A DNA stretch of 21,788 nucleotides from an uncultured bacterium (GTDB lineage: Bacteria; Bacteroidota; Bacteroidia; Bacteroidales; Muribaculaceae), in NCBI GenBank assembly GCA_905214735.1, contig CAJMNI010000041.1, forward strand, positions 1 to 21,788, read 5' to 3'. The notes under the pieces are model-generated. The model did no database searches, was not told the origin of the DNA, and saw only the letters and a list, made by a program, of their open reading frames with translations. Both the position numbers and the translations under genes were made by a program. Below, one piece after another: positions 7,298-13,373 of the stretch. Position 1 is the first letter of the stretch. The number at the start of each line of letters is the position of its first letter.

Positions 7298-8074
7298 TCA
7301 ATATATATAAGGAATCATATAGCGACGGTGAAGAGAGGTGTATTCGCTGCCGAATTCCTTTTCATAACGACGATGGAGTTTTACTGCTCGCGGGGCGAGG
7401 TTGGCGAATGTCCAGATGGCGAACATTGCTCCTCCGGCCGACCATGTCAGAATCGCATATCCGGTCCATTCGGTGAATTCTCCGAAATAATTGGCCGACG
7501 TGACATAACGGAACATTCCGCCGCGCGGTATGTAGTGGCCTGTGTCGCCGGGACGGCGCAGATGGCGGATGATATAGTCAGACTGGAGATTGATAGCCAT
7601 TCCGGCGAAGAAAATCAGGACGCCGATGATAAACTGCGGCGTCAGCAGCCATTCCGGAGTGTAATAACCCTCGGGAGCCACGTAAAAGAGCCAGCCACCG
7701 ATCATATAGCAGTTGATCAGATTGAATACCACTCCCATCAGGATGATGGAGAGCGGCATGTGCCCTTTACCTCTGATCAGCAGCGGAAAAATGAACGAGC
7801 GCTGGAAATAATGGAGGAGGAAAAGCGAGGCCATGACCGCCGGCGCAGCGTCGGTTCGCCGGGAAGAGAGAAGCCAGAAAAGAAGCATGGCCACAAACGA
7901 CGGAGCTTCCATGAGAACCCAGCCGATGCGGTTGGAAAGGGCCGGGCCCCAGGCGCGGGTGTACATGATTCCGTAGCCCGCAGTGATGCGCTGCAAGGCA
8001 AAAAACACAATCACGGCCATTATTCCCATGGCGATGATGACCCCGTAATAGAAGTCCGGTTGGAATATTAACAT
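7298..8074 (-). CDS. 3-oxo-5-alpha-steroid 4-dehydrogenase (SRD5A-like steroid 5-alpha-reductase), integral membrane
   Basis: A 258-residue hydrophobic protein with about six to seven membrane segments, close to the length of human SRD5A2 (254). The C-terminal NADPH-binding signature of the family is clear: N162-LQSD, YIPRGGMFRYVTSANYFGEFTEWTG (181-205), NLAPRA, then LHRRYEKEF and the terminal IPYIY. N-terminally, MEAPSF (55-60) and HYFQRSFIFPLLIRG (88-102) align with human MELPSF-type and HYFHRTF segments. E56 and Y89 thus correspond to E57 and Y91, which bind the steroid C3 carbonyl. It should reduce the C4-C5 double bond of 3-oxo-delta-4 steroids or bile acids to the 5-alpha (allo) form. 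It is the first gene of a tight operon with an OYE-type reductase and two SDRs. Its -7 element lies 4 bp before the ATG, predicting a leaderless mRNA. Confidence 0.92.
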   Translation of the reverse strand: MLIFQPDFYYGVIIAMGIMAVIVFFALQRITAGYGIMYTRAWGPALSNRIGWVLMEAPSFVAMLLFWLLSSRRTDAAPAVMASLFLLHYFQRSFIFPLLIRGKGHMPLSIILMGVVFNLINCYMIGGWLFYVAPEGYYTPEWLLTPQFIIGVLIFFAGMAINLQSDYIIRHLRRPGDTGHYIPRGGMFRYVTSANYFGEFTEWTGYAILTWSAGGAMFAIWTFANLAPRAVKLHRRYEKEFGSEYTSLHRRYMIPYIY

Positions 8075-8078
8075 GTGG

Positions 8079-8086
8079 CAAAGATA
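8079..8086 (-). promoter_or_regulatory. -7 promoter element of the steroid-reductase operon
   Basis: On the minus strand TATCTTTG matches TAnnTTTG exactly, followed by CCAC and then the ATG at 8074. With the usual distance to the start site, transcription begins at or next to the A of ATG. No good TTTG is present about 19-21 bp upstream; that stretch is the T-rich distal arm of the palindrome at 8108-8137. A weak -33 box is consistent with a promoter that needs an activator. Confidence 0.6.
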
Positions 8087-8102
8087 GCAAAAAATGTTCT
8101 AA

Positions 8103-8141
8103 AAGGAAAAATTTTCACCCAATTGGGTGAAAATTTTCCTT
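8103..8141 (-). terminator. Long perfect palindrome: terminator of the PorZ-like gene and/or operator of the steroid-reductase operon
   Basis: Positions 8108-8137 are a 30-bp perfect palindrome (arms AAAATTTTCACCC, centre AATT). The complementarity extends to 8103-8120/8125-8141 with one bulged A. It lies about 47 bp beyond the stop of the propeller gene. On the minus strand it is followed by TTTT and a further T-run, so it fits an intrinsic terminator. It also abuts the -33 region of the downstream promoter, so it may bind a dimeric regulator. The sequence alone does not separate the two roles. Confidence 0.7.
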
Positions 8142-8187
8142 ATCTGTCAGGCTTTCCCTAATTGAAAGGGAGAATTTAAACCTTGTG

Positions 8188-10851
8188 TCAGCGGGTCACG
8201 ATGATTTCAATCTCTTCGGATTGCTCTGAAAGATCGATAATCTTGTAGATGCCCGAAGGAACTTTGCGGCCGTCATTGTCGAGGAGATTCCAGTGGGTCA
8301 TGCTGTCTTTGGCGCCGGGGAGCGATGCTACCGTTTTCCCGTTGCTGTCGGTCACGATGAGCGGCGAAGTCGGAGCCACGTTGTAGATCGCCACTGTTCC
8401 GGCGAAATCGTGGGTGACGATTTCAGGCACGGCGGTGAGGCGCGCTGTGGTGATTGGATCTGCCTCGGGAGTATATCCGGGATCGACTTCAGCCATACCA
8501 TAGGCGGTCGACATGAAAAGGGTCTTGGTGTCGGGATTCCATTCCACAGCATAAACATTGTCGGAGGGAATCGGCGAGTTTTCCATATTGTAGTGGGCGA
8601 TCACTTTCGAGCGGTCGGCGGAAATTCCGAAGACTCCCTGGTTTTGGGTGGCTATCCAGAGGCGGCCATATTCGTCGAAGCGGACCAGGTTGACGGGGCT
8701 TGCTCCGATCACGTCGTTTTCAACTTCTCCGGCGCGAATTTTGAACGAGCGTCCCACGATCGTGTTGGACTTAATGGGGTCGGAGGGCTTGAAAACATAG
8801 AGGCCGTATTTATGGGCAACGTAGACATCGCCTGTCTTGGGATCTTCAGCCATATCGCACACTTGATAAGGGAATGCAAGGCATCCTCCGTCGAGCATGA
8901 AATTGCTGCCGACCGACATAGTGTCATCGGAAGTGTCTTCGGGCGTGCCATTGTGGTCGTAAATCGCCAGGACTCTCGGACCTCCGGCCATATAGATCAC
9001 TATCTTGTTTTTGTTATCGGGATGATGAAGTGTGAGGGCCACGCTGTTCTGGCTGTATGGATTGGCAAAATTGAGCTTGATTTCTCCGAATCCTTTGGAA
9101 AGGTCGGCCTGCCCCTTTTCAAGTGCGTCGCGGCGGCTATCTACTGTCCAATATCTCAGCCTTAGATAGTTATTGTCGGGGAATGAAGGAGAATGTGCGT
9201 GATCTGAGATAAACCAGTAGTTATTGTCATCGTCAAATCCTGCTGGCGTAATGGCGCAGTAAGTAGCCCATGAGGATTTAGGAAAAGTAACAACTTGGCC
9301 CGGAAGATTGGCACAATCCGCGCCTTGCGCCACATAGCGAAGTGCAGTTGCTCTCGGATTTGCAATGTTGAATGCTACGACGCCGTTCCACATAGATCCC
9401 ATAATCATATAGTCGGTGAAAGCCGGATCAATCATTGGCGCGCGGGGGCCGCATATAGGATATATGAATTTTTTCTTCTTAAATTCTGTGTCAAGTTCTG
9501 TGCTCTCCTCTGTAAACAGCGGCTTGTTTTTATCATAACTGGGAGTGTAATTTTCCCATTTCCCGTTTTTGTATGCGCTAAGGAGCAGGGGGTCGTAGGT
9601 GCTACTCGTACCCATGTTGAAATATGTCCCTTTGTCAGTGACAATCATGCCATATCGAGGATCATAGAGCAGATTGGCATATTCGTAGGCGGTGGGGCCG
9701 TCGTAGGTGTAATCTCCGATGTGGCGCCAGCTTACGGTGTCGTCTTCCCCGCTGCCGGAGAAATATCTGAAATTTCCGGGCTGGAAGAAATCCCAAACCT
9801 TCTCGAAATCCCAGCTTCCGAACACTGTCGAGATGTTGGAGGCCGATTTCCGCTTTGCATATTTCAGCGAGCCGTCTTCATTGGGCGTGGTGTAGATCTG
9901 GTAGACATATTTCTTTGAGAAAAGGAGATAGCCGTCTCTGTTCGGAACCATGTTGTTTTCCGTTTTTGAGGTAATCTCAGTATCCTTCTGAAGCAAGAAA
10001 AAGGAGTTGGTGTCGACGATGTCTGCGGCCTGGCTCCAGGTCCCGTCCTGGCAGCGTGCGCGCCAGATGGCCGCTCCCTGAGTATTGCCGTTTTTCCCGA
10101 TATATATGAAAGAGTTGTCGTTGAGTGGCACTACCGAGAGAGGCGCGTTGGCGGCGCCGAAGCCGAGGTCGGTGAGGTCGGCCATGGTGGAGGGAGCGCC
10201 GGAGGCTTCATAGAAGCTGCCGTTGATGGAGGCGATCACTTTCTCCCCCATGCGGAAGATATTGTTCACCGGCTGCCCGAGCGTGGCATGCTTCTTCACG
10301 GTGCGCGTAGTTCCGTCGATCAGAAGGTAGCCCGACTCCGTGCCGATCCAGATGTCGCTGTCGGTGAGGTCGAAATTGATGCTTGTGATATTGTTGGCGT
10401 TGGGAAGGGTGTTCGCTGTCAGATTGTCGATATATGTCACCGAGCCGTCGTTGTTCATGATGTCGAGGCCATTGTCGACATACTGCACCACCATTTGCCC
10501 GGTGCGCGGGTTGAGGTCGGCATATTTCATCCGGCTGCTGTGGAAATCGACGCTCTGGCGCAGATCCATAAACCCCTTTTCCGGGGCATTCTTGTCAAAC
10601 CAGAGCAATCCTCCCGAGGGATTCACGTAAAGGTTGGTGTAATCTTTGAGGGCAAGATGCTGGTGAATAAAGACGTAGGTCTTGTCGGCCGTGTCCATTA
10701 TCCGGCGGGGATTGCGGAAAAATGCCGTGTGGTATTTCCAGTTGGGATAGTTTCCGAACTGCTGGACTTCCGGATCGGCCGCATAAGTCTGCGCTGCGCA
10801 GAGCAGCGTGGCGCAGGCCACAAGCGTTTTGATTGTTCTATAGAATTGCAT
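8188..10851 (-). CDS. Secreted PorZ-like beta-propeller protein with C-terminal sorting/FlgD-like domain
   Basis: An 887-residue exported protein. Signal peptide: MQFYRTIKTLVACATLLCAAQTYA, cleaved around residue 24. The next 200 residues (SGGLLWFDKN, YADLNPRTGQMVVQYVDNG, LDIMNNDGSVTYIDN, DSDIWIGTESGYLLIDG) follow the beta-propeller blade pattern of the PorZ N-terminal domain. A second propeller region includes DPKTGDVYVAHKYGLYVFKP and LVRFDEYGRLWIATQNQGVFGIS, in the style of two-component-regulator propellers. The C-terminus (about 820-887; VTDSNGKTVASLPG, HWNLLDNDGRKVPSGIYKI) resembles FlgD-Ig/type IX secretion sorting domains. PorZ is part of the surface attachment complex of the type IX system, but no other por genes are visible here, so a paralogous surface propeller protein is also possible. 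It is divergent from prfB and ends at the palindromic terminator. Confidence 0.72.
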   Translation of the reverse strand: MQFYRTIKTLVACATLLCAAQTYAADPEVQQFGNYPNWKYHTAFFRNPRRIMDTADKTYVFIHQHLALKDYTNLYVNPSGGLLWFDKNAPEKGFMDLRQSVDFHSSRMKYADLNPRTGQMVVQYVDNGLDIMNNDGSVTYIDNLTANTLPNANNITSINFDLTDSDIWIGTESGYLLIDGTTRTVKKHATLGQPVNNIFRMGEKVIASINGSFYEASGAPSTMADLTDLGFGAANAPLSVVPLNDNSFIYIGKNGNTQGAAIWRARCQDGTWSQAADIVDTNSFFLLQKDTEITSKTENNMVPNRDGYLLFSKKYVYQIYTTPNEDGSLKYAKRKSASNISTVFGSWDFEKVWDFFQPGNFRYFSGSGEDDTVSWRHIGDYTYDGPTAYEYANLLYDPRYGMIVTDKGTYFNMGTSSTYDPLLLSAYKNGKWENYTPSYDKNKPLFTEESTELDTEFKKKKFIYPICGPRAPMIDPAFTDYMIMGSMWNGVVAFNIANPRATALRYVAQGADCANLPGQVVTFPKSSWATYCAITPAGFDDDNNYWFISDHAHSPSFPDNNYLRLRYWTVDSRRDALEKGQADLSKGFGEIKLNFANPYSQNSVALTLHHPDNKNKIVIYMAGGPRVLAIYDHNGTPEDTSDDTMSVGSNFMLDGGCLAFPYQVCDMAEDPKTGDVYVAHKYGLYVFKPSDPIKSNTIVGRSFKIRAGEVENDVIGASPVNLVRFDEYGRLWIATQNQGVFGISADRSKVIAHYNMENSPIPSDNVYAVEWNPDTKTLFMSTAYGMAEVDPGYTPEADPITTARLTAVPEIVTHDFAGTVAIYNVAPTSPLIVTDSNGKTVASLPGAKDSMTHWNLLDNDGRKVPSGIYKIIDLSEQSEEIEIIVTR

Positions 10852-10855
10852 GCTG

Positions 10856-10882
10856 TTGTCAGGTTTGCTTTGTCAGGTTTGC
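10856..10882. repeat. Tandem 13-bp repeat in leader of PorZ-like gene
   Basis: TTGTCAGGTTTGC occurs at 10856-10868 and 10870-10882, a 14-bp period. On the coding (minus) strand these are two GCAAACCTGACAA copies 5-31 nt upstream of the start codon at 10851, in the presumed 5' UTR. The rest of the divergent gap (10883-11000) holds only the prfB promoter. I could not identify a TAnnTTTG element for the propeller gene. Confidence 0.7.
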
Positions 10883-10988
10883 GTAAGAAATCGCTATCTT
10901 TTATAACGTTGAGGACGGTATGTTATTGTATTGTTGCTGGTTCGGCGTTTTTTTCGCTAAATTGGAGGCGCGTATGAGGAATATTTAG

Positions 10989-10996
10989 TAATTTTG
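10989..10996 (+). promoter_or_regulatory. -7 promoter element of prfB (leaderless arrangement)
   Basis: TAATTTTG matches TAnnTTTG, is followed by CATC and then the ATG at 11001. A TTG at 10962-10964 is the nearest -33 candidate, but its 24-bp spacing is longer than usual. The predicted start site coincides with the ATG, as for the steroid-reductase operon. Confidence 0.55.
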
Positions 10997-11000
10997 CATC

Positions 11001-12119
11001 ATGATTACATCCGAACAGCTTAAAGAGGCCGAGGCACGCACCGAAGCCCTTAAACGTTATCTCGATATAGATTCTAAAAAGATAGAAGTAGAGGAAGAGG
11101 AGCTGCGCACGCATGTTGCCGATTTCTGGGACGACCGCGAGAAGGCGGAGGCCCAGATGCGCAAGATCAAGGGGCTTCATTTCTGGATCGATTCCTACAC
11201 GGCTCTCGAGAAGCAGGTGGAGGAACTCCAGCTCGCTATGGACTTCCTGAAGGAGGGACTGGTGACTGAAGATGACATCGACGCCCAGTATGCCGAAGTG
11301 GAGAAGGAGCTGGAGAAGCTGGAGCTTCGCAACATGCTCCGCCGCGAGGAAGACAAGCTCGGGGTCGTGCTGAAGATCAATTCCGGCGCCGGAGGCACGG
11401 AGAGCCAGGACTGGGCCTCGATGCTCATGCGCCTCTATCTGCGATATGCCGAGCGCCATGGCTACAAGACCTCCATCGCCCAGCTTCTCGACGGCGACGA
11501 GGCCGGCATCAAGTCGGTGACGATCAATATTGAAGGTGATTATGCCTACGGTTTCCTGAAGAGCGAGAACGGCGTGCACCGTCTGGTGCGCGTTTCTCCC
11601 TATAACGCCCAGGGAAAGCGCATGACATCTTTCGCATCGGTGTTTGTCACCCCACTTGTCGATGACACGATCGAGGTCAATGTGGAGACGGCGCGGATCA
11701 GCTGGGATACTTTCCGAAGCGGCGGCGCCGGCGGCCAGAACGTCAACAAGGTGGAATCAGGAGTGCGCCTGCGCTATCAGTATAAGGATCCCTACACAGG
11801 CGAGGAGGAGGAGATCCTCATCGAGAACACCGAGACCCGCGACCAGCCGAAAAATAAGGAAAACGCCATGCGTCAGCTGCGGTCGATCCTCTACGACAAG
11901 GAGCTGCAGCACCGCCTCGAGGAGCAGGCCAAGGTCGAGGCCGGAAAGAAGAAAATCGAGTGGGGAAGCCAGATCAGGAGCTATGTCTTCGACGACCGCC
12001 GCGTGAAAGACCACCGCACTAACTATCAGACCTCCGACGTCAACGGAGTGATGGATGGCGAGATCGACGAGTTTATCAAGGCTTATCTCATGGAGTTCGC
12101 AGGCACCGACAATAATTGA
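11001..12119 (+). CDS. prfB: Peptide chain release factor 2 (RF2), no programmed frameshift
   Basis: A 372-residue class I release factor that ends translation at UGA and UAA by peptidyl-tRNA hydrolysis on the ribosome. Evidence: the catalytic GGQ in RSGGAGGQNVNKVESGVRL, the upstream GSGGTESQDWASMLMRLYLRYAE block in its Bacteroidetes form, and the codon-recognition loop RVSPYNAQGKRMTSF, where the classical SPF tripeptide reads SPY. The C-terminus WGSQIRSYVFDDRRVKDHRTNYQT is typical. The reading frame is continuous from ATG 11001. At the site where many bacteria have the CUU-UGA frameshift (after R-Y-L) the codons are CTC GAT ATA GAT, so the autoregulatory +1 frameshift is absent. A strong terminator follows. 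Confidence 0.96.
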   Translation: MITSEQLKEAEARTEALKRYLDIDSKKIEVEEEELRTHVADFWDDREKAEAQMRKIKGLHFWIDSYTALEKQVEELQLAMDFLKEGLVTEDDIDAQYAEVEKELEKLELRNMLRREEDKLGVVLKINSGAGGTESQDWASMLMRLYLRYAERHGYKTSIAQLLDGDEAGIKSVTINIEGDYAYGFLKSENGVHRLVRVSPYNAQGKRMTSFASVFVTPLVDDTIEVNVETARISWDTFRSGGAGGQNVNKVESGVRLRYQYKDPYTGEEEEILIENTETRDQPKNKENAMRQLRSILYDKELQHRLEEQAKVEAGKKKIEWGSQIRSYVFDDRRVKDHRTNYQTSDVNGVMDGEIDEFIKAYLMEFAGTDNN

Positions 12120-12141
12120 CGACAATAGTCGATCGGCATGA

Positions 12142-12194
12142 CATAAAAACCATCGGGCGGAAAAGGTCAACCTTTCCGCCCGATGGTTTTTATG
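12142..12194. terminator. Strong bidirectional terminator between prfB and M48 protease gene
   Basis: Arms 12142-12166 and 12171-12194 are complementary over 24 bp with one bulged A and a 4-nt loop (TCAA). The GC-rich core (CATCGGGCGG) is flanked by AAAAA on the left and TTTTT on the right, giving a U-tract for either direction of transcription. It sits between the convergent prfB and M48 genes. Confidence 0.88.
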
Positions 12195-12215
12195 CAATTA
12201 TGCCGGAAGTCCCGG

Positions 12216-13130
12216 TTATTTTTTCTTCTTTTTGGATCTTTTCGAGAAAGTATTCTTGCCCGATTTCTTTTTGCCCGATTTCGAGGTTGAAGTCGAAGTT
12301 TTCGTTGTCGATGATCCGGTCGTGGAAACGGAAGAGGATCCTTCTGCCGGACAGGTGTAGCCGTCTTTCTTGCAGCGTTTTTCGATATGTTTGATTCTCG
12401 ATTGGGTGTCGGGATGGTCGCTGAACATGTTGGCGAGTCCGCCGCTCATCTGCGCTCCCGACCCGGCCTCAAGCTGCTCGAAAGCTTCGGCCATCGCCCA
12501 TGGATTGCGTCCGTGGGCCACAAGGAAGTCATAGCCGTAATCGTCGGCTTCGCTCTCCTGCTTGCGCGAATATTTGGCGCTGATCAGCGCTTCCCCGATC
12601 TGGCCGAGCTGAGAGTCGGTGAGCGCTGCTATGGTGGTGCTCGTTGATGCGAGCACATCTTTCAGTGCGCCGGTCTCGAGCTGCTTTTTCAGCGCGTTGC
12701 GCGAATGATGGAGCGCAACGTGGCCGATCTCATGGCCGATCACGCCGAGAAGCTCGTCGTCGTCCATCTTGTCCATCAGCGCCGAAAAGACCCTTACGCT
12801 TCCGTCGGGGCAGGCAAAGGCATTCATCTCTTTTACTTTGTAGACCTTGAAGTTGAGCGGGATGCCATCGACCGAATTGATGCCGTTCACCACTTTTTTC
12901 AGCCGTATCGTGTAAGGATCGGAAGGGCCTGCCACGGTGTTCTGCTTGTCCATCTGGGCGACTGAGGCCGCCACCATCTCGGCCACTTGCTCGTTGGAGA
13001 GCGTGAGGGCCTGGATCCCTTTGATGCCGGCGTTGAGCAGGCGTCCCCAGTCGAGCTGGGCCGATGCAGTGTTGACTCCGCCGGCCATAAGGAGGATGGC
13101 TATGAGGAGTCTGCAAATTTTTTCTTTCAT
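12216..13130 (-). CDS. Secreted M48-family metalloprotease with Ser/Thr- and Lys-rich tail
   Basis: A 304-residue zinc peptidase of the envelope. MKEKICRLLIAILLMAGGVNTASAQ is a signal peptide, and the start at 13130 is chosen because of it and because the promoter lies at 13193-13223, so longer in-frame starts up to 13250 would lie in or upstream of the promoter. The catalytic HExxH is HEIGH (133-137) and the third zinc ligand is E192 in QESEADDYG. FACPDGSVRVFSALMDKMDDDELLGV before the active site and SDHPDTQSRIKHIE after it are standard for the BepA/LoiP-like group that handles misassembled outer-membrane proteins. Odd feature: residues 263-304 form a low-complexity Ser/Thr then Lys-rich tail ending in KKKKK, probably disordered and cationic. 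It converges with prfB across a strong terminator. Confidence 0.92.
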   Translation of the reverse strand: MKEKICRLLIAILLMAGGVNTASAQLDWGRLLNAGIKGIQALTLSNEQVAEMVAASVAQMDKQNTVAGPSDPYTIRLKKVVNGINSVDGIPLNFKVYKVKEMNAFACPDGSVRVFSALMDKMDDDELLGVIGHEIGHVALHHSRNALKKQLETGALKDVLASTSTTIAALTDSQLGQIGEALISAKYSRKQESEADDYGYDFLVAHGRNPWAMAEAFEQLEAGSGAQMSGGLANMFSDHPDTQSRIKHIEKRCKKDGYTCPAEGSSSVSTTGSSTTKTSTSTSKSGKKKSGKNTFSKRSKKKKK

Positions 13131-13172
13131 CTGTAATGTATCTATCGTTATGCCGTGCCGGGAGATTCCGGC

Positions 13173-13189
13173 TGTCCGCATCGCGGACA
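13173..13189 (-). other. 5'-end hairpin of the M48 mRNA
   Basis: TGTCCGC (13173-13179) and GCGGACA (13183-13189) form a perfect 7-bp stem with a 3-nt loop, beginning within a few nucleotides of the predicted transcription start (about 13188). Such a 5' stem could protect the transcript from 5'-dependent decay, or be an operator-like dyad just downstream of the promoter. Confidence 0.5.
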
Positions 13190-13192
13190 CTG

Positions 13193-13223
13193 CAAAGTTA
13201 ACAATTCTTATCCTAAAAACAAA
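13193..13223 (-). promoter_or_regulatory. Bacteroidetes promoter of the M48 protease gene
   Basis: On the minus strand TTTG (13223-13220), 19 bp, then TAACTTTG (13200-13193). Both boxes and the spacing match the Bacteroidetes -33/-7 consensus. The predicted leader before the ATG at 13130 is about 58 nt. Confidence 0.8.
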
Positions 13224-13275
13224 GATAGCAAATTCATATCCCGGAGTCACTTTAAAAATATTCCGGGGCGATTAA

Positions 13276-13314
13276 AAAGTGAGGGCGGCGGGATTTACTC
13301 AACCCGCCACCCTC
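13276..13314 (-). terminator. Intrinsic terminator of the CotH-family gene
   Basis: GAGGGCGGCGGG (13281-13292) pairs with CCCGCCACCCTC (13303-13314), a 12-bp stem with one G-U pair on the minus-strand RNA and a 10-nt loop. On the minus strand it is followed immediately by ACTTTTTAA. It lies about 60 bp downstream of the CotH-family stop. Confidence 0.85.
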
Positions 13315-13373
13315 GGATATAAACATGAAGTTTCTTCTTGTCTTATCGCTGTATTCCTTCAGCTGTCGATTTA

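Noticed and set aside
10852..11000. Frameshifted upstream ORF0 of prfB
   Set aside because: The main frame starts at a proper ATG directly after a promoter element and aligns to the RF2 N-terminus without a shift.
13131..13250. Longer M48 start (ATG at 13250)
   Set aside because: It would place 40 residues before a clear signal peptide and start upstream of a well-matched promoter at 13193-13223.
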